Assembly: GCF_050003625.1 (NCBI RefSeq)
Contig: NC_134397.1
Coordinates: 68,174,669-68,238,668, forward strand
Length of the DNA stretch: 64,000 nt
Source: Haematobia irritans
Lineage: Eukaryota; Arthropoda; Insecta; Diptera; Muscidae
Direction: 5' to 3'
Shown here: positions 49,101 through 58,340 of the stretch, piece by piece
Layout: each line of letters begins with the position of its first letter
How positions within the stretch are numbered: position 1 is the first letter of the stretch
Notes under the pieces: generated by a model
Told to the model about the DNA's origin: nothing
Databases searched by the model: none
The model's input: the letters and a program-made list of their open reading frames with translations, nothing else
Program-made: the position numbers and the translations under genes

Positions 49101-52100
49101 ACAAAATTATGAGATTTGCATGAAATTTTCATTGAATGTTGGGGTTGGCATCTAGACAAAAATCCGCTACATTATTTTTCGATATTTGGTCGGGGAGGGG
49201 GCCACCCCTTTGCCCGACTTTTTTTTTAAAGTACAGTGAAAACAAAACTAAACTCCCCCGACTGAAATTTTACGGAAAAATGGGTGAGGTTATGAAATTT
49301 ATATCAGGTTCCTGATTTTTTAATAAAAATAAAAGTGCATAGGGAGACATCCGCTTCTCTTAAGTACATACAGAGAAACAATTAAACTTTACCGAGTTAC
49401 TTGTAATTTACAGAGGACTGGGGAGAGATCGTAACCTCTGTCAACCGTAATAGTTGATACCTGATTTTGTGATTTTTGGACGGAAGAGAGGCCGCCCTTT
49501 AGGCTTATAATTTGCTTGACATTTTCTGGGACGTTTACAAAAGATACGCTTTTCGACATTTGGTCGGGGAGGAGGTCCTCCTCTAAAACTGCAAAAAAAA
49601 ATGGCTCTATTAACCATGTTCCTTAATCTATATCTGTCCATAAAGCTCGAAAAATAATTGTATAATTAGATATAATGCATTTGGACGTCAATTGCCTGTT
49701 TCGGTATCAGGCTAACATGAAATATAAAAAAATTTAAGTTTTCTTGAAATTTACAAAGGAAGCGGGGGAAAAGGTTATAAATGAAGAGGCAACCTTCATT
49801 GCCCCACACTTGAAGGAAAGTTTCAATAATTTTCAGGGAAGGTTAGGGGTGCTATTCACTCCGGTGTTTGTCGATATTGTATCGGGGAAAGTGACGTCCC
49901 TTTAAAACAATAGAGCAAAAATTAAACATCTCCGATCTACTTGAAATTTACAGGGAACGTGGGAGGAGGTGATGAAATTTATACATGATTTTTAGATTAA
50001 TATATGATTTTTCGATATCTGGTTGGGGAAGGGGAAAATTGAAATAAAAATTTTTTACTACTTTTGCCTTTTCCGATTTATTGGATGGGAAACAGTAATT
50101 CTTTGTATGTTATTATAATATAATGCTTAATTTTCAGATATGTTGAGGAGAAGGATACCTTTCCTTGACAAACCACACTTAAAATTCACAAGAAATATAG
50201 AAGAAGGTACACCCTCTCCCGCCGTATTTGTACCTATAAACGAAAAATCAAGTAGTCCGATTTGTTTAAAAGAATTCAAATCTTTTCGAATTTGTTTTCA
50301 GCACGAAGGATATAGTTGACTAAGTTAACGCAAAATGTTCCTCCAAATACGCTTCGGAAGGCGCAGCGAAGCGGGCCGGGTTACGCTAGTACTTTCTACA
50401 TCAAAATTAGTCTCCACAGAGTGATCAGAAATACACCCAGAACTACGCAAGACTTTCCATATGCCAGAAGAGTCTAAAGTCCCAAACAAAGTTGAGTAGT
50501 GCAACCTCTTTGCCTTGCGTATTACAGCCTTTGCCCTATTCCGGTATTTACGGTACGTAACCCAGTATGGTAAGTACCCCCGTATGGTACTTAAATTTTC
50601 GGTAAATCCTAATTTTCTCGTGACAGAAAATATTATGTAGGGTGAGTGCAGCAAATGTGGTATACCCGTTTGTTTTTCGATAGCCATTTTTTTTTTGTTT
50701 TTCTCCGAAGAGGCTAAGATTTTACAACATTCATTTTACTAGTGTTAGCCATCCACGCAACTATGAGCGAAAAATAAGAAACCCATTATTTCCGATATAT
50801 CTAAATAAAAATTCTGAATTGCCAATTTTGAATGCTGCAAGTACTAAAGAGTATCAAGGCATATGTAGGAAGGTATATTCAAGTTATCAGCTGATTACAA
50901 TGTTTTCTTCGCTGGCAAAGTTTTAATAGTCGAAAATGAAACATTTGGCTAGCATTGGTAAACAAAAAATGGCATAAATTGACGTGAGAATTCACTAGCC
51001 ATGGGGGGCTAAGAAATTTGAAATTTGTTGAAACTTCTTGACATTTACGACATCACATGGCTTGATAAGTTTTGATTACATCAAAAAAATATTTTTTTTT
51101 TTTGAGATACAGAAAAATAGCTATTTTTTTATAAAATTGATATCTCACCATAGCAGAAAAATTTCGTTTTCGAACAGGCCCTTGTTTATATTCAAATATA
51201 TTTTATTAGTGACATTGGTGTAGGTAAAGAGATTTTAAGAGTGTACCATCTACTCAAATTTATTATTTGTGAAGTATACTAACAAAGCATACACATTGTA
51301 GCAAGCTAATAATTTCCGATCTGATAATTTCCGATCGTTTTTTTTTAATTTTTTCATGAAATTAAATTTATATTTTAAGTTTTTAATATTACTAATAACA
51401 AAGATAAAAGAATATCGCGCTAGAAAGTGTAAAACTCCTGAATATGGCAATGTTTTGTTCTGAAATTCAAAGTTCGCAAACGTGGACATTTTCACTAACG
51501 TAAACTCTCGTGGTTTTTATAGTTGACGTTACCGCGAGTGAACTTTATATCCGGCTGATGAGTCCTTCTCTGCCATGGTCCGGATCATGGCGTGTACGCT
51601 CGCTGTCCCTACGTTACGGGAACGAGGCCCTCACGGTGGGCGATTTCATTTGTTTTATATGGTGTATTATTAAAACAAGTTTCACGTTTTCGTTCAATAA
51701 ATTAGGTTACAGGAAATATGCCGAAAGTTATAAAATTATGCATTTATAAAGAAATTGGGAGAATTGGATTTGTTCTTCGGCGGAATATTGCCCTTTTACC
51801 CGAAAAACGAATTCGGTGGAGTTCTACTCTTTACTTAGAAAGAATTGTTTTCATAGTTTTGTTAGATTTTGTAGACTTTGGCAAATTACTATTTTTTAAA
51901 TTTTTAATTTATTGTATTTTCTGACAGTTCATAAATGTAAGGTCGCGTCTAGATAAAATAATCAAAGATATCAAATATGCAGCAGCCACAGGATTGTAAA
52001 TTGAAACATTGCCAAAAAATGAACACTAATTCGATTCCTCAAATACTAAAGATATCCAACAAAACTACACACAAAAAATTTTTCCGATTCAATCACGAAA

Positions 52101-54489
52101 TTAATTGATCCAATTAATTTTTTAATCTTCAATCAATGAAATGATAGTATCAATTAAAAAATTAATTGAAAGTCAATTAAAAAATTAACTGATACTATTA
52201 ATTTTTGTGATTGATTTTTGTTTCAATTAAAAAATTTAATGATTCAATTAAATTTTTAACTGAATATTTTTTAAAATTCAATTAAAATTTTAATTGGAAA
52301 AATTTTCGTAAATTTTTTTTTTTTCTGTGTATTTGGAATCCATTGAATAAGTTTGAATACGAACAGAAGCTTGATGTATGTAATTTAACGCAAAAAGTTT
52401 ATGGATCGCTCTAAAGCATGTACCTGATCAATGAGTGCTGCCCAATATACAAACTGTTCAAATAAATATATATAATATATACGAATAGCCGAAAAAAGTC
52501 TCGAAGCCTATATCCTCAATACTTTCAGATTTTCTATAATTATTGTGGGTTTAAATTTCCACCCTATGAAATTAACTTAATCCTTTGACCTTAGGATAAA
52601 TGTATTCAAATTGACGCATTAACTTACCCGTGGATTTGTCTTTGTCGTCAGGTGCCTGAAATGTAATATGAAAGATTAAATTTACTGAATTTAAAGATTT
52701 TCGATCAAAATTACCTCATCATGTAGAAGTTGTTGCTCGTCCTCTCCTATTGTCAAATTTATTCCTTCTTCGTTCTCATTATTTCCTTCTTTATAAAAAA
52801 ATATTATTAGTCTATGGTGTCTTTAGAATGCTGGACATTATGCTTCATTATGACATACTCCATGGAACGATTTGTTTTTTATTAGGGACCTTTTTACCCG
52901 TCAAACCATCGTTTCATGTACATCGTCGTAAGAAGATCGTGAACAACTTCGCAATATTTACCTGTATCTGCATTGGCTTCGTCTTCTTCAAAAGTTTCTT
53001 CTGTAGCCTCATGCTCGTCGCCGTTGCCCTCAACTTCTGCATGTTCCTCCTCATATTCCTCTTCTTCGTCGTAGGCAGCTTCTTCATCTTCTCCATTCTC
53101 ATGACATTCATCATCTACCTCACCAACTTGATCAGTTTCCATATCATCAGTCTCATTATGATCATTGGTGTCCTCCATGTTCTCTTCTTCTCCTTCGTTT
53201 TCTGCCTCCTCATCCTCTGCAATTTCCTCCTCTGTTTTTTGAAAAGATAAAACATTGAACACATGTAAACTTTGAATATGACTTTTTGCTAAATAGTTTT
53301 TAGTTCCAAAACGTTAATATGAAAAAACGGCTTTTAAACATTGCGATGTATTGGAGTACCAGTCCTGTGATATTTCTGTCAGTGACACTTTGCATCAATT
53401 TCCCTTTTGGGTGCTAGTGTATTTTTATATATATTATATAGTGGTTTTGAAAATGCTATATACACTGAATTTTCCAATTGTGTTTATACAATTTTCTTTG
53501 ATAAATAAAATTTAACTAAAAAATATTTTAGGATTTACATTGTATGTACAGTGAGCAGAATAAATCATGTTACCCATAGTGCTAGTGGTAATGTCTGAAA
53601 ACACACTAAGGCAAATTTTTAGTACTTATTGATTGGGTGTTTGTTTTATCGTCTTTCGCAAATGCCACTACTTCGAATCGCCAGGAAATTTTCTGGCATG
53701 GAAGTTTTCTGACTTGAAAACGAAAGGTTCCGAGTCCAATGCTCGGTGTATCCGATCATTATTTTTATTTTTTTTTTAATAACTATAGCTTTTATGACTA
53801 CTTTTAGTCACTGATTCGATTCCCCGAGAACACTATCGCGTAGTGGGACATTTGTTCCCGAACGGGGACACTAATTCGATAAAAAAAATGATATCGCCTC
53901 TGAAACTGCTCCTACTTTTATTATTTCGAAATAAAAGAATCAAAATAATTTGTTTTCGTTTGAAATATGAAGGAAAGTTTTTTTGTTATGATTTTAGGGC
54001 AACAGGGCATACAAATTTGTTTAAGGGTATTTTGAGAAATTGCCATTGGCAAGATGACTTTTGCTGCTCACTGTTTATAATTATATGAGACTTCTTACCT
54101 GGTTCGGGTTCTGGCTCTGGTTCGGGTTCCGGTTTCTTTGCTGGTTCTTGCTTCTTTTCTGCAACTTTTGGTTTCTCTACTGTCTTTGGTTTAGCGGAAC
54201 TATCCTTTGCAACTGTAGTCTTCTGTGCTACGGGTTTCTTAGGGGTTCCCGTTTTTTGATTACCACCGAACATATATTTGGCTGGGTCATGCCCCTCCCT
54301 CTTTAAAGCCTAGACGAGAAGTATTAATATATTGAGAAATATTTTTTTAGTGTTTATTTTATTTATTACCTTCTCCAATCTCTCTATTAATGACGCTTTG
54401 GAGCCTACAGTGTCTAATTTTCTTTTTTCCAATTCATCCTTGAGATCACACACACGTAATTCTGCTAACTTCTTCCCTGTATCAGACAT
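34154..54489 (-). CDS. Saf-B: SAFB-like SAP and RRM nuclear protein, 11 exons
   Basis: Exons in order of translation (minus strand): 54489-54370, 54309-54099, 53231-52962, 52788-52715, 52655-52628, 40832-40706, 40559-40525, 38551-37591, 37063-36914, 34998-34579, 34508-34154. All introns are GT-AG with matching phases; 2,751 nt give 916 aa. The N terminus is a SAP DNA-binding motif (about 8-42; [17 protein letters not shown]). Then come a Lys/Pro/Glu-rich and a strongly acidic stretch, a Lys/Asp/Ser-rich stretch, an RRM (about 321-398; RNP2 LWVSGL, RNP1 RCYGYVTM) very like SAFB, an Arg/Glu-rich coiled-coil region (about 515-609), KR-D-D-Y/S repeats and a Gly-rich tail. The family binds scaffold-attachment DNA and RNA in the nucleus (family knowledge). 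Intron 5 (11.8 kb) holds nested retrotransposons. The exon 8 acceptor has a weak pyrimidine tract but is the only one that fits the phase. Confidence 0.88.
35398..35625. repeat. Diverged ~120-bp tandem duplication (Saf-B intron 9)
   Basis: Two adjacent units share cgtagcRccgt, aggtaaacacc and tcgaaattaga-like motifs with about a quarter of positions changed. Not coding. Confidence 0.6.
36141..36592. mobile_element. hAT-type MITE, copy 1 (Saf-B intron 9)
   Basis: A 452-bp element with ends tagaggtgtgcatgtgac and gctcacgtgcacaccccta. It is flanked by 8-bp duplications gttccatc (36,133-36,140) and gttacatc (36,593-36,600), one mismatch. The 8-bp target duplication and terminal tagRGGTGTGCA motif fit the hAT superfamily. 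The interior is cgtgagtgtgcgtgag-type simple repeats. The same family is at 62,228-62,791. Confidence 0.85.
38552..40524. other. Saf-B intron 7
   Basis: About 2 kb with no gene or clear element end. A stretch at 38,840-39,080 contains ggtcattatgcgcctgcac, similar to 6,440, so part is repetitive. Confidence 0.4.
41045..42915 (-). pseudogene. Jockey-like reverse transcriptase, frameshifted, 5'-truncated
   Basis: The minus-strand translation keeps the end of the endonuclease, the RT fingers ([15 protein letters not shown]), motif [13 protein letters not shown] (after a frameshift near 41,725), motif [15 protein letters not shown] and motif [14 protein letters not shown] (again in another frame), then [10 protein letters not shown]. 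At least three frame breaks. Both ends are missing. It lies inside Saf-B intron 5 in sense with the gene. Confidence 0.85.
44931..48475 (+). mobile_element. Non-LTR retrotransposon, full-length-looking insertion
   Basis: 3,545 bp between 11-bp target duplications ccgatttagat (44,920-44,930 and 48,476-48,486), ending in a (caa)n tail (ttacaacaacaacaa). It is inserted antisense into the Jockey-like element and antisense to Saf-B. It begins cccacggcggcgggttc, a 5' region also found in the older copy at 31.5-32.9 kb, so it may be nearly full length despite having no separate gag ORF. Confidence 0.9.
45158..48412 (+). CDS. Retrotransposon endonuclease-reverse transcriptase, intact ORF
   Basis: About 1,084 codons uninterrupted. 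The open frame reaches back to 45,113 (after a TGA at 45,110-45,112); the listed start is a GTG and the first in-frame ATG is at 45,176, so the start is uncertain. N terminus: a PHD-like Cys/His cluster ([25 protein letters not shown]). Then an APE-type endonuclease ([31 protein letters not shown]), an RT with motif [15 protein letters not shown], motif [15 protein letters not shown] and motif [10 protein letters not shown], and a C-terminal [17 protein letters not shown] zinc knuckle. All catalytic residues are present, so it could be active or recently so. The clade is undecided beyond non-LTR, Jockey/I-like. Confidence 0.9.
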   Translation: MRCNRCMEWVHFRNCSGLTSLREYSQTDFVAGCCANDSSSGSSDYVTPPTSPAQQYSPPQHLTPNIVVPVPESASFLQFNCNGLRGKISEIVDFMNRKRIRVAAIQETKLNPTCSLRHCDGYNVLRKDRTRNGGGGLAFILHRSVQYRPITLVLDTNDPYMECMGVAVKCGAAEIELYNVYIPPVGSCAPGYSPNIEWLLSGHNRLVLGDFNAHHELWHSLLGNDQRGIALAEQIDDSTFCTVNEEAPTRIMGDCSSSPDLSLASPGLINDVSWQPVISLGSDHLPIILTINRPSDFITSERRTFINQKKANWEGFREYTDRRFSELPSPSHVHVAQREFRDIINAAAARFIPAGRIAQVRPNFPAEAAGLADERDERRRANPADPRIRELNLEISKIVDEHKRNTWLEHLKQCNLGTGTGKLWSTVRALSNPSTRDDGISVTFGDVTVTDPKRCAKYFNRQFVEHPESDRAKRRATRRVRGLRADDTPQFTAVEVTNVINSAKPSKALGPDGISMLMLKHLGILGVEYLTRLVNLSLESHIIPDVWKMGRVIPLLKPGKDSSKGESYRPISLLSPVAKTLEALLLPSLVENFPAAHHQHGFRKVHSTTTALHAISTHINKGLNQPRPCHRTVLVALDLSKAFDTVNHATLFEDIENTSLPAGAKRWVLNYMCGRQSYVEFRDRKSRPRRVKQGVPQGGVISPALFNLYMSSIPPPPDGVEIVSYADDCTILASGPNVDDICDRLNVYIANLTSYFTARNLRISPTKSSATLFTTWTAEVRRQLNIRVDGVIIPTTNYPKILGVTFDSLFRSSAHATAICNKLRGRNKVLKSLAGSTWGADKETLLTTYKAIGRSVVNYAAPVWTPQTSDTQWNNIQTCQNAALRTATGCLRSTPLDHLYVETKIIPVRRHNYMLSKQYLLGCYRSNHPNHHLMDTQPPPRNVRVDIHNLEREIQRYKREPLDQAAYQAGLNRIHEDTVAEAVRSYKVNPVLGVRPPPIAPEERDLPRQTRVVLAQLRSGKCSRLNSYLSVIDSSVADVCPICNQGPHDTRHLFSCPAKPTRLTTRSLWTHPILVAEFLDLPTS
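48629..50389 (+). mobile_element. Non-autonomous Helitron
   Basis: A 1,761-bp insertion starting TC (tctatatatatata) and ending in ggcgcagcgaagcgggcc and gggttacgCTAG: a GC-rich hairpin region about 10 bases before a terminal CTAG, inserted between A (48,628) and T (50,390) without target duplication, as Helitrons do. The interior has diverged repeats of ggggacctcccctttg and cgatttgcttgaaattttc, with no Rep/helicase. It interrupts the Jockey-like ORF exactly. Confidence 0.85.
50690..52067. other. Saf-B intron 5, between retrotransposon and MITE
   Basis: AT-rich with no supported gene. A GC-richer island at 51,520-51,650 contains a 6-bp hairpin (gccatg/catggc) and ctgatgagtcc (51,555-51,565); see rejected items. 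Confidence 0.35.
52068..52332. mobile_element. Palindromic MITE, acacagaaaaaaattt family (Saf-B intron 5)
   Basis: Starts actacacacaaaaaattt and ends tttttttttctgtgtat, with caattaattttttaat motifs. It is the reverse-complement orientation of 13,704-13,998 and similar along its length. Confidence 0.8.
53232..54098. other. Saf-B intron 2
   Basis: 867 bp, AT-rich, no gene or element recognised. Confidence 0.5.
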
Positions 54490-55529
54490 GCTTTTTGTTA
54501 TGTGTTTCTATAATATTATATCCGTCTAGTAATTGAATTGTTTGGTTTGGTGTAATTTCTATAGTGTTTTATTTTTATTTTTAATAATTTTCCTCGTTAA
54601 CTCAGTGATAAAATGTGTATATGCTAACAACACGCCGAATGAAGTAAAAGTGCAAAATGGCGTACCAAATTAGAAGTATGTAGAACAGGAATTTGTCAAA
54701 CCTTGACAGTTCTAATTGCAACTCTGACATTTTATTGCACAATAAATCTATAAAACCTATAAGGACCAATACATCAAAAAATCGAAGCGATCCATATTAG
54801 GTCTGTTTGCGAACTTTTCCAGTAAAATTCTTATATAGTAAAAACGTGTAAAGGCTGGTTCTATGTTCGATTTACACTGCGAAAACCAAAAAAATGCGAA
54901 AAACTAGCGAAATTTTTTCCTATTGTGGTACTTTATTTTTTTTCGAGTTGAAAAACTGACGTTTATAGCATGGCGCCATTCGCAATGTGAATTAAGAAAA
55001 AAAATTATTTATTAAAACTATTTGTGGGGTTATAACGCAAGCACGGATCATATTTTCATTAATCATTAATAACACTATTATAGTTATCATGCGTTTTTAG
55101 TGATCAGGTGGCAACACATGTCGTTACATCTTGTCATTTTCATCGTAGTGATGAAGATCGAATTATAACCGGTTGATCTTAATAAAACTAAAGTCTCAAC
55201 ATTTTAATGATTTTCTGGCGAAACATAATTTTCCAGGCTAAATTAATTTATACAGAATGTATTACTCACAATCCCTGCCAGCATTTCAAAGTTCCATTTC
55301 AACCTCATCGTTACCACAGACTCGTAAATGTCACTTCAACCATCATGAAAAGGTACATCAAAAAGTACATGCAAGTAATTTGCCATCCCTACTGTTAAAA
55401 AAGCCATTTTTTTTGTGAAACGCCAAGCGCAACCAGCTTGTTATACTTTAATTAAATAAAAACGAAAATAAAGTTCTGAAAACATAGATTATACGCTTAA
55501 AATTGTGAAAGGTATATTGGTGAACAATT
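54490..55529. other. Saf-B 5' flank and intergenic region
   Basis: Should hold the Saf-B 5' UTR and promoter (minus strand), but I see no TATA box or clear initiator. A 63-codon open frame at 55,207-55,398 is not recognised. Confidence 0.4.
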
Positions 55530-56822
55530 TGGTGATTTTCCAAATGGAATAAAGTGATTGTTTTTCAGATATTTTACAGACACGCTGCCTCCATGGAATA
55601 AAAACACTGGTTGATAGACGCAGCAACATGTAACTCGCTACTTGTAACTCAACATCATCATTAATGCCAAAAATTATGTTAAATGTAATGTGATAGTGGT
55701 ATAAATGTTATATTTTTAAGAATTTGTAAATGTTTAATCAAATTAATAAATATCTAAACAAACGTGTTTTACTCGACCACAATGATTCTTTTACAACTAT
55801 CTTAAAATGCACTTTTTCTGATTGTTTGGAGGGTCCCTTATTGGCGTCGTTCTAAATTGATCTATAAAGGCACCTAATAATTGCACTCATGCGAAACAAT
55901 TTTGTAGTAACTTGGCGTGGTACAACTTCTCAATAGTGACGGCGCTTTTCCGACGAGTTTTTGATGTCGGATATGATTGTTTTCGACGTAGTGGGGATTC
56001 TCAAAAGAGTCCCCAAATTCAAAAAATGTTGGCAGGGAATATACAATCATTTTATAATTAGTCAATATGTTAGTATCAATATTAGTATTAATCGAACCGG
56101 ATTGTATTCGAATATAAAGTCTATTGTTATTAAAAACACATCACTAATCTAATGGAATTCATCTATTTAATTTCTCGAGCTAATTTTCGACGCATTTTTC
56201 ATTAAAGTAACAAAAGGAAGTTTAAGATGACGTTAAATTTACATAATATTAGTAGGAACGCATTTTGTACGTCTATTTCTGCAGTTCTCTTATTTGGATT
56301 AGTATTTTGAAAAATGGTATAAAAATAGGGTTTTTATATATCATTTTTTGTATATCATTATATGCATTGGCATATAATGATATACAAAATAGCATAAAAC
56401 AGCGATACATTAATAGGTATTGCCCAAAAAAGCATTTTGCAATTTTATCAAAGAGTTAAAGAAGGGTACATCCTACAATAAATTTTTACAATTTACCAAA
56501 GACTTGTTAAAGGTTTGGTAAGCTATTAATCGTTTATGAATGCTATTTTTCACGAAATAATTTATCAATCGTTCATAAACGTCAATTAACTTTTTATGAA
56601 TACGGCTGTTATAAATTATCATAAATATAACATTTATACGACTATTACATCACATTTAACATATTTTTATGCATTAATAAAAGATTGATGTTGAGTTACA
56701 AGTTACATGTTGTAGCGTCTATCAGCCAGTGCTTTTATTCCAATGGAGGCAGCGTGTCTGGAAAAATATTTGAAAAACTATCTCTTTATTCCATTTGGAA
56801 AGTCAAAAAGGCAAAATACTAT
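55530..56822. mobile_element. ~1.3-kb element with ~205-bp terminal inverted repeats
   Basis: 55,530-55,735 and 56,620-56,822 are inverted copies sharing ttccaaatggaataaag, gacacgctgcctccat and caacatgtaact, with scattered differences. The interior has no recognised gene but contains the hairpin at 56,346-56,389. Long TIRs and no ORF suggest a non-autonomous DNA transposon. Target duplication not determined. Confidence 0.7.
56346..56389. repeat. Perfect 20-bp stem, 4-nt loop hairpin
   Basis: ttttgtatatcattatatgc, loop attg, then its exact reverse complement. It lies within the TIR element. Confidence 0.85.
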
Positions 56823-56975
56823 CACAGTTGGCGATTGTTATGCTATGTTCCCGATTGGCAACACTGGTACTAAACAGACGTGTATTTTTTGTGCGAATTT
56901 TTCATTCCAAGTTTAATTGTATTTAATACATAACAAATAACATCTCAGGCATCCTATTTGCATACAACTGCATCT

Positions 56976-58340
56976 ATGATGCCTGGTCCTTTACCCCAAG
57001 ATATGGAATTTGATGTTGTAGAGGTTGAAGCTTCAACTTCTCGTCATCACCCGCCGGCTGTGAACAATGAAAAAGCTGAATCCAAAACAAAAACAATAAT
57101 TAACCCTAATGACCGCAAGCGCCAGCGACTTGAAAGTGCATTATCACCGATAAACATTTCAATTCCTGACCTTTCTGAGAGATTGGCGAACCACAACCCC
57201 GCAGACCAGAATAGATTCGGCATACTAGGTGTTCTGGCAGATATTGACATCGGCCGCTGTGAGCCAGAAAAAAAACAGAAACCTCAACAAAGTAACGAGA
57301 ACAAAAACAATTCTAAAGTAAAATGGTGCCCTCCAATTTTCCTTTATAATGTGAACATTGCCACACTTGTCGATAAGCTGAAAGCAACAATTCCCATTTT
57401 CTCATTTAAAGTAAAAAATATAAACAAAAATAAAAGCAAAATCTATTTTTCTGACCCAGCAGTTCACGCATCTATGATGTCAATTTTACGTGAGAAGAAA
57501 ATACATTCTCACTCATTTACGCCAAAGGAATTCAAACAAACTTCTGTAGTTCTAAGGGGACTATTTGCCAATACTGCGATAGATGACATTAAAGCGGAAT
57601 TAAATAAAGAAGTTCCAAACACAATAGCAGATGTCACCAAATTTAAAACATCTAGTTCCATCAAAAAAAATTTCGACACTGGCCTATTTCTGGTAACTCT
57701 GACCCCAGGAAAGGACATTTCTCATATTTCCAACATCAGAGGCATTCTGAATCAAATTATTAAATGGGAAGTCCCCAAGAAAAAAGAAACGGACATTCAA
57801 TGCCGCAGATGCCAAAGGTGGGGTCATATCTCGAAGAATTGCAATTCCCCTTACAGGTGCGTCAAATGTAATCTCGACCATGAACCAGGTGAGTGTCTCC
57901 GTTCCAGAGAGGATCAGACGGACCCTTTCTGTAATAATTGTGGTGAAGCTGGTCACCCAGCCAATTGGAGAGGTTGTCCTACATACAAAAAGTATGTGGC
58001 CATACGAAAGCAAAGAATAAACAAAGCCATAGAAGAAAAGGCAGCTGCCAGAAACAACGTAAACCGTGCCATAACTTCGTCACTAGTATCTCCTGGACGA
58101 ACTTTTTCTAATCTTTTTCAACAACAATCCACTAAAATGCACCCCATCCAATATGCACCAAAAAGCATCATAGATCAATTCATGGAACTAGCAAGTTACT
58201 TTATGGATCCTGAAGAACTTACGCTGGAACAGGAAATAAACTTATTCTTAAAAAACTACAAAAGTATGTCAAAGTCTGACGCAAAAACTGAGTTTAAGCG
58301 TCTATTTAATAAAATTAAACATATTAATAATGATCCATAG
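56976..58340 (+). CDS. Jockey-type ORF1 (Gag-like, three CCHC knuckles)
   Basis: 454 codons from the first ATG of an open frame that extends upstream. A polar N terminus and a middle domain typical of Jockey/Doc/F-type Gag are followed by zinc knuckles CRRCQRWGHISKNC, CVKCNLDHEPGEC and CNNCGEAGHPANWRGC (roughly residues 270-345) and a C-terminal tail. The product would bind element RNA. It overlaps ORF2 by 11 bases in another frame. No disabling lesion seen. It begins ~150 bp after the preceding TIR element. Confidence 0.88.
   Translation: MMPGPLPQDMEFDVVEVEASTSRHHPPAVNNEKAESKTKTIINPNDRKRQRLESALSPINISIPDLSERLANHNPADQNRFGILGVLADIDIGRCEPEKKQKPQQSNENKNNSKVKWCPPIFLYNVNIATLVDKLKATIPIFSFKVKNINKNKSKIYFSDPAVHASMMSILREKKIHSHSFTPKEFKQTSVVLRGLFANTAIDDIKAELNKEVPNTIADVTKFKTSSSIKKNFDTGLFLVTLTPGKDISHISNIRGILNQIIKWEVPKKKETDIQCRRCQRWGHISKNCNSPYRCVKCNLDHEPGECLRSREDQTDPFCNNCGEAGHPANWRGCPTYKKYVAIRKQRINKAIEEKAAARNNVNRAITSSLVSPGRTFSNLFQQQSTKMHPIQYAPKSIIDQFMELASYFMDPEELTLEQEINLFLKNYKSMSKSDAKTEFKRLFNKIKHINNDP

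Larger units (their letters stand above)
43508..50687 (-). pseudogene. Jockey-like retrotransposon split by two later insertions
   Basis: Three minus-strand pieces of one element: 50,390-50,687 (region before the RT), 48,487-48,628 and 44,930 down to 43,508 (RT and C terminus). Across the two insertions the codons run straight on: removing the Helitron joins VES to INAFF, and removing the retroelement joins VKSKS to [14 protein letters not shown] motif A is damaged by a small deletion (LDL directly followed by [10 protein letters not shown]), motif B is [12 protein letters not shown] and motif C is [11 protein letters not shown]. Further frame breaks follow. The C terminus [16 protein letters not shown] is shared with 7,806-7,899. 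Endonuclease missing. Confidence 0.85.

Noticed and set aside
51555..51565. Hammerhead-ribozyme-like ctgatgagtcc followed by a hairpin
   Set aside because: The second conserved core (GAAA after the stem) and a convincing cleavage site are not found at workable spacing on this strand. A covariance-model search (Rfam hammerhead) would decide.
52750..53250. 166-codon hydrophobic plus-strand frame
   Set aside because: It is the reverse complement of the acidic Glu/Asp-rich Saf-B exon 3, which gives a Phe/Leu/Ser-rich shadow.
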